From Lolium rigidum (taxonomy: Eukaryota > Streptophyta > Magnoliopsida > Poales > Poaceae), in the NCBI RefSeq assembly GCF_022539505.1, contig NC_061510.1, positions 94,380,292 to 94,444,291 on the forward strand: a DNA stretch of 64,000 nt, read 5' to 3'. The position numbers and the translations under genes were made by a program. The notes beneath the pieces are model-generated. The model was not told where the DNA came from. It saw only the letters and a list, made by a program, of their open reading frames with translations, and did not search any database. Positions 36,301 to 48,898 of this stretch are shown here, one piece after another (the stretch's first letter is position 1; each line of letters starts with the position of its first letter).

Positions 36301-38867
36301 AGTTTTTCTCTCATTTAAATCTTGTCATGAACAATTCAATATGAGGTAGAGACTCTGGTCATATATGTCTCATATGAATTGTTGATGATATTAACTCACC
36401 TCAATAGTAGTTGTTAACTTAGTTACAACTATGTGTTAAATCATATGAGAGGTATTCCTCCCATTTAAATCTTGGTCTCAAGTAATTCAACATGAGGTAG
36501 TGACCATGGTCTATAAAATCTCATATTGAGTTATTTGGTGACATTAAATCACTACCATGTTAGTATTAAATTGCATGAGGTATGGAACCTCATTTAAATC
36601 ATATTCTCGGATGATAAGTATGAAGAGGTTGACTTTGGTCAATCTAGGTCATATCTTATTCATAAGAGAAATTAAATCTTAATAAGATAATGAGAGGAAA
36701 TTATTTCTCTAAGCAATTAAAAGTAACACCTTAATTAGTATAAGAGGAAATTATTTTTTCTTAAATAAGAAAAACAACACATCTACCCACTTAATAGTAA
36801 TGTGTGATGCTAGTTCAATTTGTGTAAAGCATATGAAGTGTTTCACTTCATTTAAATCTTGTCCCATGTACTTTCATATGAAGTTTGGACCCCTGGTCAA
36901 ATGCTCTCATATGAAATATTTGGAGATTTTAAATCATTTGTAGAAGTGTTAAATAGTATGAGGTATCTCTGCCTCATTTAAATCATTTTCTCAAATGATG
37001 ATGATGAATGGTTGACTTAGGACAACCTGAATTCATGAGTGATTGTTTGAGAAATTAAATCTTAACGAAGATTCAATGAGAGGAAATTATTCCTCAAGAA
37101 CTATATGGAAACTATCATTTACATATGAAATGAGAGGAAATTATTTTTTTTTTCAAGCAAGACCACCAATGCACCAAATTGTATTAATTGTGTGAATAGA
37201 ATAGTTTGTGTGAATACATGTGATCTTTAGAATAGCCAATGAATTGTTTGGTGATTGTACCCCGTATTTCGTATTTTAGACGCTAGTACCGAGGAGTATC
37301 AAGAGGAGGAGGAAGTCTACTTTCAAGGAGAAGAAGACCACTTTGATCACCTCAACCACCAAGGCAAGCTATACTCTTGCAAGCTAACACCTGTGCAAGT
37401 TCTATTATTGCAAGATAATACTCTTGCGAGTGCAAAGCTCATCATGAGCAAGGCATTACTCCCTTTAATTTATGCTTATGATCCTATGTCCCGAGTTTTA
37501 CCTTACAAGCTTTATTTACTTTTGTTTTATCAAAGTACCTTTTGATTCATGATTCACTGGGTTAGTATTGGATTAGTACAAGAGTATCAAAGTTAGCCTA
37601 CAAGCAAAGCAAATTACTTCGCACCCCTCATACCTAGCTGCTAGTGCTAAATTGAAATTGGCTATTCTAGATGGGAATTTGTGTGTGTGAAATGACTTTG
37701 AAAAACCTTGGAATGATGAGTCATTCTATTGAAAGATTTTGAAGGTGAACATGACTTGTGAATGACTTGGTGAATTTTACCAAAGCTGATGGTTGGGTTC
37801 GGATGCGATACCATTCCAATTTTGCAAGTACCCCCACAATACTCGATTATGGGTAAGGGCTTAGCTGGAAGTTTATGTATCTTAGTATGGGTTCCCTCTA
37901 AACAAGCGTCATCGGGGTTATGCCAAGGGCTGCCTCCCAAGAGATATGAAATGATGTGATATGACGTGAATATGAGGTGAATGTCCGGCCCAAGCCTGTG
38001 CGGTTCCCGAGCTGACGGTTTGTCTTCATCTGGGAGGCCAAGCTCATGGGGAGAGATGCCTATACTAGGGTATGTAAGTGAAAGGTTATGGTTGGTAGTC
38101 CGCACACGGAGTGTGGTAAATCAGGGCCGATTAACCCCGACGGATTATTGCAAATGTTGTGGCACAAGTGTACGACCTCCGCGAGTGTAGAACTATTCGA
38201 ATAGCCGTGTCCACGGTTATGGACGGTTGGAAAGGCCATACTGTTCCGTCATCAGACCATTTTCAAAATGTGACATGTGAAGGGTGACTTGTGATTTGAA
38301 CTTGAATTGGTGACTTTGACTTGAATCACAACAGAGTTGTGGGAATGACACTAATGTTCCCACTTGAGTTAGTTAGCACATGAAGAGTTTTTACTTCAAA
38401 TACTTGTGAACTAAAATTGGCTTTATGCAAAAGAAACTAGAGCTTAGCACCCCCTTACCAGAAATGTTAGTAATTACATTAGTATTAGTTTGCGAGTACT
38501 TTAAAGTACTCACGGCTTTGTCCCTGGCTATTCAAATGGCCGGACTATGAAGAGGAGCGAGCGGTACGAAGAGGATGAACAGCGGGACGTCTACGACAAC
38601 TAGGACTACTCCCGACGTCAAGCGTTGGCCTGTGGACTAGAGAGTCCCTTATCTTTACGCTTCCGCTATGTATTTGTGATGTGTGATGAAACAATAGTTC
38701 AACTATTATTGTAATATTGGATCATGTGATCTATTTGTAAGACGACTATGATATGTAATGAATGATGACTTATGATATTCAACTGTTATGTCTCGCAACA
38801 ACAATATTCCTGGGATTGCGATGTATGGCATAACAGGCATCTGGACTTAAAAATCCGGGTGTTGACA
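33397..38867 (+). repeat. 3' LTR of element E
   Basis: A 5471-bp LTR, near-identical to the 5' LTR in its AT-rich parts. Differences concentrate at CNG/CG sites in the GC-rich block (34880-35830). TATAAATA is at 35400-35407, acidic frames at 37280-37367 and 38525-38603, and the palindrome at 38494-38511. The 286-codon ORF 34653-35513 is compositional and differs between the two LTRs. Confidence 0.92.
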
Positions 38868-40124
38868 CCCCCCGACTCTGCCCTTCCGCCTACTTAAAGC
38901 CTTCGTCGCGAAACCCCTGAGGCGAAAAACCACGATACGGAAAACCTTACTGAGACGCCGCCGCCGCCGATCCCATCTCGGGGGATTCTGGAGATCTCCT
39001 CCGGCACCCTGCCGGAGAGGGATTCATCTCCCGGAGGACTCTACACCGCCATGGTCGCCTCCGGAGTGATGAGTGAGTAGTTCACCCCTGGACTATGGGT
39101 CCATAGCGGTAGCTAGATGGTTGTCTTCTCCTCATTGTGCTTCATTGTTGGATCTTGTGAGCTGCCTAACATGATCAAGATCATCTATCTGTAATACTCT
39201 ATGTTGTGTTTGTCGGGATCCGATGGATAGAGAATACCATGTCATGTTAATTATCAAGTTATTACATATGTGTTGTTTATGATCTTACATGCTCTCCGTT
39301 ACTAGTAGAGGCTCTGGCCAAGTTTTTACTTTTAACTCCAAGAGGGAGTATTTATGCTCGATAGTGGGTTCATGCCTGCATTGATACCGGGACGAGTGAC
39401 GAAAGTTCTAAGGTTGTGTTGTGTCTGTTGCCACTAGGGATAAAACATTGGCGCTATGTCCAGAGGATGTAGTTGTTGATTACATTACGCACCATACTTA
39501 ATGCAATTGTCCGTTGCTTTGCAACTTAATACTTGGAAGGGGTTCGGACGATAACTCGAAGGTGGACTTTTTAGGCATAGATGCGGTTGGATGGCGGTCT
39601 ATGTACTTTGTCGTAATGCCCAATTAAATCTCACTATACTTATCATGTCATGTATGTGCATTGTTATGCCCTCTCTATTTGTCAATTGCCCGACCGTAAT
39701 TTGTTCACCCAACATGCTTTTATCTTATGGGAGAGACACCTCTAGTGAACTGTGGACCCCGGTCCATTCTTTTAATACTTGAAATACAAATCTGTCTGCA
39801 ATACTTGTTTTTACTATTTTCTCTGCAAACAATCATCTTCCACACAATACGGTTAATCCTTTGTTACAGCAAGCCGGTGAGATTGACAACCTCACTTGTT
39901 TCGTTGGGGCAAAGTACTTTGGTTGTGTTGTGCGGGTTCCACGTTGGCGCCGGAATCCCCGGTGTTGCGCCGCACTACATCCCGCCGCCATCAACCTTCA
40001 ACGTGCTTCTTGGCTCCTCCTGGTTCGATAAACCTTGGTTTCTTTCTGAGGGAAAACTTGCTGCTGTGCGCATCATACCTTCCTCTTGGGGTTGCCCAAC
40101 GAACGTGTGAAATACACGCCATCA
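38868..40124 (+). repeat. 3' LTR of element B, right fragment
   Basis: It resumes with ccccccgact (including the E target duplication 38868-38872), follows B's 5' LTR sequence to GCCATCA at 40124, and is followed by the gtgtc duplication at 40125-40129. Confidence 0.92.
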
Positions 40125-40742
40125 GTGTCATGTGAACGTCGACTACATGATACTTCACCTTTATGGGCCTAGGGGAATACATCTTGTATTCGTTTGCTAA
40201 TTGTGGAGTTGCCGGAGTGACAGCAACCTGAACCCCCGTTGGTATATCGATGCAGGAGGGATAGCAGGATCTCAGGGTTTAAGGCTGTGGTTAGATTTAT
40301 CTTAATTACTTTCTTGTAGTTGCGGATGCTTGCAAGGGGTATAATCACAAGTATGTATTAGTCCTAGGAAGGGCGGTACATTAGCATAGGTTCACCCACA
40401 CAACACTTATCAAAACAATGAAGATTAATCAATTATATGAAGCGAAAGCACTAGACTAAATTCCCGTGTGTCCTCAAGAACGTTTGGTCATTATAAGTAA
40501 ACAAACCGGCTTGTCCTTTGTGCTAAAAAGGATTGTGCCACTCGCTGCAATTATTACTCTCGTATTTTACTTACTTGTACTTTATTCATCTGCTATATTA
40601 AAACCCCCTGAATACTTGTCTGTGAGCATTTACAGTGAATCCTTCATTGAAACTGCTTGTCAACACCTTCTGCTCCTCGTTGGGTTCGACACTCTTATTT
40701 ATCGAAAGTACTACGATACACCCCTATACTTGTGGGTCATCA
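40125..40742 (+). repeat. 5' LTR of element O, right fragment
   Basis: Continues 3677-4252 after B is removed. It ends ...cttgtgggtcatca at 40742, eleven bases before the PBS. It starts with the right gtgtc duplication copy. Confidence 0.85.
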
Positions 40743-40753
40743 ATACTATTTTC

Positions 40754-40772
40754 TGGCGCCGTTGCCCGGGAG
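40754..40772 (+). other. Primer binding site of element O (tRNA-Asp type)
   Basis: tggcgccgttgcccgggag; it matches tRNA-Asp complement with a small mismatch (gcccgg for gccggg). The eleven-base spacer to the LTR also appears in B. Confidence 0.82.
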
Positions 40773-40857
40773 TGAAGCGCTATTGGTAAGTGGAATTGGT
40801 AAGGGAAACCTTTACTGTACGTGCTGATTTTATTTCTGCCTGCTGCTATAATTCATT

Positions 40858-41508
40858 ATGGAGAGATCTCCTCTTGAATTCCTATTTGTAAAATCTACTA
40901 CTACTGCAAAGGTAGTGGATGAGGCGCCAGGTGAGAAAGAGGTTCCATACAAAATATCTATGAAAATTATTGAACGTGTTGTGGATAACCGCTATGAAGG
41001 GGATGGAACTGTCCATCCTGGAGATCATTTACTGTTTTTACATGAATTATGCGGGTTATTCAAATGTGCAGGTATTGCTATGGATGAAGTTAGGAAGAAA
41101 CTATTCTCTATATCGCTGTCTGGTAAAGCAGCGCATTGGTATAAATTGCTGAAGAATAGGGATTCTCTTGATTGGGAGGATATTGTGCCTTTATTTTATT
41201 CTAAATTCTATCCTCCAAGTGAAATTCACAAAGACCAGAACCGCATATATAATTTCTGGCCTCATGATGGAGAGAGTATTGCCCAAGCATGGGGGAGATT
41301 GAAGTCTTTAATGCTCAAATGCCCCATTCATGAGCTTCCTGGTAATATCATCATTGACAATTTCTATGCAAGACTTTCTTTTCAAGATAAAACCTTGCTA
41401 GATACTACTTGTTCTGGATCATTTACACGCAACAAAGAAGAGTTTAAAAGGGACCTTCTTGATCGGATTCAGGATGGGAGAACGACAAAGATAGAGAGTC
41501 AGGTATAA
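40858..41508 (+). pseudogene. gag: gag of element O
   Basis: The start ATG at 40858 (MERSPLEFLFVKS) follows a 115-base leader. A Retrotrans_gag core is visible: LFSISLSGKAAHWYKLL (about residues 80-100), FYPPSEIHKDQNRIYNFWP and AQAWGRLKSLMLKCP (about 120-160). No zinc knuckle is seen. The frame closes at 41508, but the frame that leads into the protease (continuing at 41475, ...YDYKCIE, then MDTDKFRNMS) opens about 35 bases earlier, so a small indel near 41472 splits one polyprotein. Similar in type to B's gag but clearly diverged. Confidence 0.82.
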
Positions 41509-42626
41509 ACTATGATTATAAATGCATTGAAATTTTTATGGATACTGATAAATTTCGTAATATGAGTGCTACTTATGGTCTTCACCCTCAAGTTGTTGAA
41601 AATTTTTATAAAGCTTTTGCCTCTCATTTTGAATTGCCTAGGAAGAATTTTGATAAGTATCATGAACCGTACAAAGATAAAACTGATTCATCTATAAATA
41701 AATGTGCTGTAATTGAAACTGTTGATCATATTCTTCCTGAAGCTTATATTGAAAAAACGCCTTTCCCTGCTAAAATGAAGGAGTATTCTGTTATAACTAG
41801 TGCGGTTAATAAAAGTGCAAAGAAACCTATAGAACCTGAAGAACAAATAAAGGTTGAACCTGCTATTGCAATAATTAAGGATCTTGTGACTGAAAATGTA
41901 GAAGATGGTCATATTATTTTCTGTGAAGATGCTTCTAATATTTTTTCGCATCCTAATAAGTTTAGGAAAGCCAGTGTTCCTATGCTCTCTGTTAGAATTG
42001 GTGATCATTGTTATTATGGTTTATGCGACATTGGTGCAAGTATTAGTGCCATTCCTTATGAGCTTTATACGGAGATCATGCATGAAATTGGTTCTTGTGA
42101 ACTTGAAGATATTGATGTGGTTATTCGGCTAGCTAATAGAGAAACTATCTCTCCTATTGGTATTGTTCGAGATGTGGAAGTTCTATGTGGTAAGATTAAA
42201 TATCCTGCTGACTTTTTGGTACTTGGTTCTGCTGCTAGTAAGTCTTGTCCTATTATTTTTGGTAGACCTTTTCTAAATACTTGTGGAGCTGTTATAGATT
42301 GCAAGAAGGAAAAAATTGTAACTAAATTTGCTGGTGAATCTTATGTGTTTAATTTCTCTAAATTTGCCAAAACTTCTTATAAAGCTGATTTGCCTAATAA
42401 TGATTTTAGAGTTGAACAGTGTGCGTCTATTGCTCTTGCTCCTAATAATCCTTTCCAGCAACATTTGGAGGATAGTGAGAGTGAAGTCTTTAGGGAAGAA
42501 AGGAATGAGCTTGATGAAATTTTCCTTCGTCAACCTATTCTTAAACATGACTTGCCGGTTGAAGATTTAGGTACAACACCACCACCAGAGGAAGATCTTG
42601 TTTTTGATTTAAAACAGTTGCCTGAT
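41475..42626 (+). pseudogene. Linker and aspartic protease of element O, cut by element C
   Basis: The open frame (ATG 41538) contains LCDIGASISAIP, with the active-site aspartate codon at 42027-42029. The C-terminal protease motif SCPIIFGRPFLNTCGAVIDC follows near 42250. The last genuine residues before the insertion are ...LKQLPD; the next 74 codons, to 42848, are translation of C's LTR and not part of the protein. The polyprotein continues in frame at 60043. The protease would release capsid and enzymes. Confidence 0.85.
42622..42626. repeat. Target site duplication of element C, left copy
   Basis: ctgat; the right copy at 60038-60042 reads ctaat, one change. Removing C and one copy restores the pol reading frame, which confirms the boundaries. 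Confidence 0.85.
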
Positions 42627-45010
42627 TGTAATATCCTAGGTATTGGGGTTACAAAAATAGAGGAAACAGATGTGTGCATTGCATTCATGCATAGAAAATC
42701 TGGGGAATTTTCGCGCTTTAAAGTAAAACAGATCACGATGACTGAAGTTTCACTTGACCTTGGTGGAATTGAAGTAGCTCATCAAGTCAAGCGCTATAAA
42801 CCTCAATGTGACTTTGTTAAAACCTTGTTTTGGGTAGAGATGATTTGATCTAAGGGTTAGATCAAATGGAACTAATAATCAACACAACAACACCTTACTC
42901 AATGAACAATTGCTTGAACTTATAAAATATTATAATATGGTAATCCTTGACATAACATATGAACACCAATTCAATTGCAATTCAAGTAACAATAAAATGG
43001 AGAAACTATTCTTGACTTATATTTTCCATGTCTTAAATTAATCCTTGCTCTGTCTATTTTAGAATAAAGGGCAACCTTTGAACTAAAGTGTTAGGTTGTA
43101 AACCATTTTCCTTGGAGTGGTGGGACAACCTAACATCACATGGAATAATACCATATCCATGAACTGATAAAGTAAGGAGGAGATTAATTCAACCAAGATA
43201 GCCAAGTGGAGTTCTAGACTAAAGCCCTATTGAGATCTTGGGAGTACACCATAAACCCTATAATAATCCATTCCTATATAAGAGAGCTCAAGATCTGGTG
43301 TTACACTCAAGTTAGTTGAGGAAACACTTTGTTTTAAGGGAGAGATCTACCCAAATATCCAAAAGGTTAAACCATCATTTCTTGAGAGAACTTTAAGTGA
43401 ATATCTCAGGCATTTTCCTGGGATATAAAACTCAGTGAGACAACCATGACCAAGTCAATCCTAGAAAGTAAAATAGAAGTGATATACCTTAATTGATCAA
43501 GACAATGCTTGATCATGGAAGTGACAACCCCATTTAATGAGAGATCCTTAGGAAGCCAAACCTTGATCATTATAAATTGAGTAATGATCATGAACCCTAA
43601 GAATTTGAGGTAGAGTTATTAAGAACCAGTTGATCATGCCTAATCCATGATCATGCTCTTGAGGTATGTGAGGATAAGTTAAACCCTAATAGGATAAGTA
43701 AATATTATTTACCACATGAAATCATAGGGAGGTAACTAGTAAGCAACCCTAGGCTTATATCCCAACCTTTACTTGTGAACCACTTGGTGATCACAAGTAG
43801 AATCCTATCACATCTGTTTTTCATGCATTCATCAATTAAAGAACCTAAGAAAACCTCTAGAGTCAAACTCTATACTTTATATGGTGAGAAACCATCCATC
43901 CATATGACCAAAGTTAACTATAAAAAGAACTATAACCAAGGTAGTTACTTTAATGATAAGTTGGGGATAATAATAGTAGTTAATTGGTAGAAGATTAAAC
44001 CAATTCTCAAATCCTTAGAAATTAGAGAAGCACATGAAATGTTAAGTAAGCAACCATCTTATCATGGTTAGGTGAGATTAAACCCTAGCCAATGCAATAT
44101 GGTGCCATCTCATATCTACAACCTAGGATTATGTCCCAAAACTAGTTTGTGTATCACATAGGTGATCACAACTAAAACCTAAGCCACAATCAAGTTCCAA
44201 AACATGTGTCATTAGGTGATTATAATTAGAACCCCATAATTGTTTACTAGTTATATCTTTTGCTTCAAATGTTGAACATAAGAGACATTTAGTGCCAAGT
44301 CCTATAATTAAAACCCACAAGTGGTGATCAACCACTTATCATTGGAACCAAGACCAAATCTTAATAAGTGGGGTTATGAGAGAAACTATAAAAACCTAAT
44401 ACATTGGAGCTCACATAAAATTATGTGCAATTGACCAATTCCTCAAATGTGAAGCCAAGACCTAATAATAACTTCTAAAACATTTGGAATATGAATAATC
44501 AACTTTAATTATTCAACAGGGAGTTATATTACAAATAAGAAAAAGGAAATTAAAATGAGAATAGAAACACATGTCTAATTGCTATTTTGAATAAGCTCAC
44601 ATATGTGAAATGAGTATTCAAAAACAATACAGTAATACAATGACTCTTGTATTAGTCCTCATGGAAGTCAAATTGATAAACACCTGCAAAACAAACAAGA
44701 ATTCAAATGTGAATTAAAACAGATTACAAAATAGAAAATGAAAACAGGAAATAAAACAGAAAAAGAAAAGAGGAGAAAAGGACTCACCTGACTTACCTGG
44801 AAGGCCACCGAGCCCAGCAGCAGCCCATGGCCCAGTGCCACTTCGCAGCCCAACACAGCCACGATACCTCTTCGTGGATAATACCGTAGACGAAGTCCTC
44901 GTCTTCGTCTTGGCCACCGTAGACGCGCGTGAGGACGCCAGCACGACGGCGAGCTCCACGTCCCGGCCGCCGTTGTTGACCTGGGCGACCATCGACGAAC
45001 GCAGGAGCCC

Positions 45011-45018
45011 TATAAATA
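45011..45018 (+). promoter_or_regulatory. TATA box of C 5' LTR
   Basis: TATAAATA within the GC-rich block; the other LTR has it at 56170-56177. It lies about 3.9 kb before the LTR end. Confidence 0.62.
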
Positions 45019-47725
45019 CTCGGCCGAAGCCCTCCTCGCACATGTTCTTCCTTTTCCCCAATTTCGCAAACCCTAGCCGCTCCGGTCATCTTCGTCGTCA
45101 CCGATTAAAGCCACCTCGAGCACCGCCGTGAAGCTCTGGAGCTTCGCCTCGTCCCCAGCAACCTTCTCGTCGACACACGCTTGCCGGGAAGCCTCGAGGT
45201 CCTCGAATTGCGACCTCAATTCCCCGCCGGTAACCACCAGTCGACGCCGTTCTCCGTCGATAGAGACCTTCCCGAGCCTCGCCGACCACACCAACACGCT
45301 CCTGGTGAGCTCGTGGTCCTCCCAGTACCCCCCATCTCCTTTAATTGTGTCCTGCATCGTCTTCGCGCCGTGAGGCCGTCTCCGCCGCCGCAGCAAGTTC
45401 ATCGCCGGCCATGCTCCGGTGGTCATTAGCGGGCGGCGCTGGTACCAAAATGCTCACGGTGTTGTACTGGTTCGAGTAGGATAGCTAGTTAGGCCGCGCA
45501 AGCCCGGGAACGGCGGCGTCGTCGCCGACCTCCCGCCGGCAGTAGGCCTCCAAGCCACCTCATCGATTTTGACCGCGGTCAGATCCAACATGGCTGCCAC
45601 GCTGGAACTTGGCCCACTAGCCAGTGACTGTGGGTAAGATCTGGCCGGGTACGTTTAGTAGTTTTTCATTCTATTTCAAATTCTATAAATTGCTGAAATT
45701 TTACAAGAATTTATAAATTTCATTATAACTCAGAAAAATATAAATGACATATCAAAATGTTCATAAAAATAAATTCTATTTAATAAAAATATAATATGAA
45801 ATTTTTATTTTTAATAAAAATTTAATTGTTTAATAATTTTTATTTAAACCTTTTCTTGTATTCTAAATTCAATTAAAATTCAATAATTAAGAAAAACTTC
45901 TAAATTTAATAAAAACCAGTAAGTAAATCAGGAAAATACTAAAATTAATTTTCCTTTACTTATAGCTTATTAAATCCTTAGTAAGAGGATTTAAACCCTA
46001 ATTAATAATTGTCTTAATTATTAATTCTTTAAAAATAAGAAAAAGTCAAATCCAATATTATTTTTAATTTAAAGTTATTAATAACTTCAACTTTATAACA
46101 AAGTTATCAAATTAAGAACTATATGGTGATTAGGAAACCCTAGTTCCATATTGAATAAAGAACACAACCTTATAATTTTATGTGGAACTTTAAGACCCTA
46201 ATTCAATTATGCATCACACCCTAGTTCCATTATTACATGTGAACCTTAATTTAATTCTAACCTAAACCCTAGGTTAGAACATGTGATCATGTTACTCCAT
46301 TACCATAGAGCCATAATTAGTAACTAAAGACATATCTATGTCCACATAAAATGTAGAACCCTATCACTACTAATTAGTATCCCATGTGTTCATCCTCATC
46401 AGACCCAACTAATCAAGTAGGGTCAACCAAGTGTAAACCCTAGATCCTATTACCAAAGCCATCATCCTTATTTATCCCTAATTAGCATCACACCATTGTG
46501 ATTAACTCTACATAGCAACCATACTTAATATTTGGCATCAATTGCCATACACCTAAACCCTAATAGTGTAGCATGTTTATAAACCACCTTATATAGGAAC
46601 CAATTAATCTTTACTTGAGGAATTCAAAAGTAAAACCTACACAACCTCAACCTTAATTGTAATACTTCTTATTATTTAAGAAGTATGTTCTTCGAAAGAT
46701 ATTCTTTTGAAGAAAATAAGGAATCATCATCAACCCTGCTTATAAGGACCTATAAACCCTAGCCAGCTATCACTAGCAAGATAAACCAACCTTGACAACA
46801 ACCATGTATAACGAATCGCTTAGGATGCCTAGGCTTATCTTAATCTTACAAACCACTAGTTATTAATGAACCCAACCTTTTTAGGATCCATCTAATACTT
46901 ACTCCAGAAACTGGATGAAACCATAATAAACCATAGAACTCCACAACCCTAATTATCATACTTGTTCTTTATTAAAGAACATGTTCTTCAAAAGTTATTC
47001 TTTTGAAGTATATGATAATTAATCATTAACCATGCCATATAGTGCTTAAATCAACCACTGTTCAATACATGTTAGGATTATACCAATTCTCCTTGATGTG
47101 TGGTTGTAATATTATTATTGTGATATATTGCATTGCTTATTTGTAATATCAAGTAATCAACCCTAATAAGAACCCTGTTTGTGAATCACTCTAAAAGCGC
47201 AACATACCCTAAAACTAATCAGTACAACTCACTAATCCTAAATCATCGGGGTTAGGTCACGTTTAGAGCGATTGCATCTCATATTTATGCATTATTGCAT
47301 CTTTGCCAATCTTTTAAACATCGTCCTTACCGGACGATGATGCCATTTCAGAATTTGGAGTTATTGCGTATCGAAGACCTTGCCTGCATAATCTTGCAGT
47401 CAAGAAAGGCAAGTTCATCACTTGCACATGTCATTTGAGTATCTTTATCAAATTACTTGCAAAGTACTATGATTATCACTATTGCATAAAAACCAAAACC
47501 ACTATTTTCATAACTATGAATATGACTATGTGGTGGGCAATGGAACCATGGATTGTGTTGATATGGTGGAGGTTCCATTGCAAGGGTTTATATCCATCTA
47601 GGATTAAACAACAAATGTCGCCAGTGATTCTTGTGTCGTAATACCCGTGTTAACCATAAGATCCGGAGTGGGACGGAGTAGTCAAAAGTGTTTCCACCTC
47701 TCGTTCATCAACGGATGCGCTTTAC

Positions 47726-47867
47726 CGTAGTACACTTGTAATCCAAGGGGGCAAGCCTGGTGAGGCTGGGGAGTCCTAAGTCCCCACAGCATTGTCCGTA
47801 GTACACTTGTCGCCCGAAGGAGCAAGTCGGGTGAGGCTGGGGAGTCCTAAGTCCCCACGGTATTGCG
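47726..47867 (+). repeat. 71-bp tandem duplication in C LTR
   Basis: Two units start cgtagtacacttgt and contain ggggagtcctaagtcccc, itself a hairpin. The 3' LTR has the same pair at about 58886-59026. Confidence 0.8.
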
Positions 47868-48365
47868 GTCTATGATGGGTTGCAGCTACCGGCGAAGGAG
47901 TTTGGTTCGATCCCAGGCATCGTCGTCGTGGTCGGGGTCCACCCTGAAATATATGGGAATAATGGGACCGGCGAGGACCCAGGGTTGGGGCATGCAACAA
48001 AGGGTGGGTGTTCGAGGTAGCGGAGGAACATGATTGGCTAGACCTTATACCGGGCCTCACACCAAAGGAAGTGTGGACGGGTAACGTGCTCGGTTGGCAA
48101 CAAGGTTAAGATCTCTTATGGGTAAAGCAACACACCTCTGCAGAGTGTAATGAACCGTGACCTGTCACTCCTCGTTCCGGGATATGGAACTGCGAACGCC
48201 GCCGGAAAGGAGCTCCATGAAGTTCTAGTAAACCGGTGAAGGCTGACGGACATAGTTCTTCTGAATAAAAGCAACCTTTTGAAGAAATGGTTATGAAAAC
48301 CTGCATTGGTATTAGACTTTCTGGTCTAATGCTGTAGCTAGTGCATTAAACACCTCTTTCCTACA

Positions 48366-48560
48366 ATGAACTCGTTGAGTACGCTCGTACTCATCCCACT
48401 CTTAAATCCCCTGCTTAGATATGGAGGCATCGAAGGAGGATCTACAGTGCAACTCGAAGGCCGAGGAGTCAACGACTACTTCAAGGGACAGGAACCCGTC
48501 GAAGAGGCGGATACCACATCCAACAAGGAGAAACCTAGATTAGCAATAGAAAGGAACTAG
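48366..48560 (+). other. Acidic reading frame near the C LTR end (possible remnant)
   Basis: The C-terminal half of this 64-codon frame reads LEGRGVNDYFKGQEPVEEAD then TTSNKEKP. The 3' LTR copy (about 59520-59700) keeps the first part but is broken near the VEE segment. Its place, about 320 bases before the LTR end, is like that of acidic frame 2 in D/E. Coding is uncertain. Confidence 0.3.
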
Positions 48561-48885
48561 CTTCCTAAACTTAGCTCCTATTTAGCTAGAATCTATTCAT
48601 AGCCTCTCGTAGCTAGTTAAATACTCTACAAATAGAGTTCGTGATAAGACTAGTCTACGAGTCGTTCTTCTGGAGTTATTTGCAGTTTGACCTCATTGTA
48701 AAGTAGGAGGCTGTGATGATCTTATGTAACAGAGTCAATATTGTAATTCTATAGACATGACTTGGACCCGCATATGTTTCTGTTGTACCACTCTGAGCGA
48801 TATAATACTAGTGGAACGGTGTTTCATTGGTGTTATATCAGACTTGCATACTACACCATGCAGTGGTATGCCGGGTCACCACAGT

Positions 48886-48898
48886 TGGTATCAGAGCC
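48886..48898 (+). other. Primer binding site of element C (tRNA-iMet type)
   Basis: TGGTATCAGAGCC two bases after the LTR end. Confidence 0.93.

Larger units (their letters stand above)
12920..38867 (+). mobile_element. Element E: gag-only Gypsy-type element with 5.5-kb LTRs, split by D
   Basis: The 5' LTR starts TGTA at 12920-12923, is cut by D, and continues from 25738. Both LTRs end CCGGGTGTTGACA (31213 and 38867). The flanks ccccc (12915-12919) and ccccc (38868-38872) fit a 5-bp target duplication in a C run of B's LTR. The internal region is only 2.2 kb: tRNA-iMet PBS, an extra ORF, gag and PPT. There is no protease, RT or integrase. Without D the element is about 13.1 kb, of which more than 80% is LTR. 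Confidence 0.88.
4253..40124 (+). mobile_element. Element B: complete Athila-like gag-protease LTR retrotransposon (same family as A)
   Basis: B has matching LTRs that begin TGATACG and end GCCATCA, and a perfect 5-bp target duplication. A tRNA-Asp-type PBS, gag, an aspartic protease and a long non-coding 3' region follow the 5' LTR. No RT, RNase H or integrase can be found, so it is non-autonomous. It resembles the Sabrina/WHAM group of Triticeae Athila-type elements, but that family name is from memory and not searched. After removing the Helitron, E and D, it is about 8.1 kb long. Confidence 0.9.
42627..48883 (+). repeat. 5' LTR of element C
   Basis: 6257 bp. The first 200 bases are ORF-like by chance. 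A long AT-rich region with many aaaccctaat motifs follows. A GC-rich promoter block with TATAAATA (45011-45018) lies at 44780-45650. More AT-rich sequence, a 71-bp tandem pair (47726-47867) and an acidic reading frame (48366-48560) complete it. Minus-strand ORFs in the GC-rich block are not conserved as proteins. Confidence 0.92.

Noticed and set aside
42627..42848. In-frame extension of O's protease ORF into element C
   Set aside because: The 74 codons are C's LTR start; the true frame resumes at 60043, as the target duplication shows.
44714..45101. Overlapping ORFs in the GC-rich block of C's LTR
   Set aside because: They occur on both strands and in both LTRs with frame changes, which is typical of GC-rich sequence.
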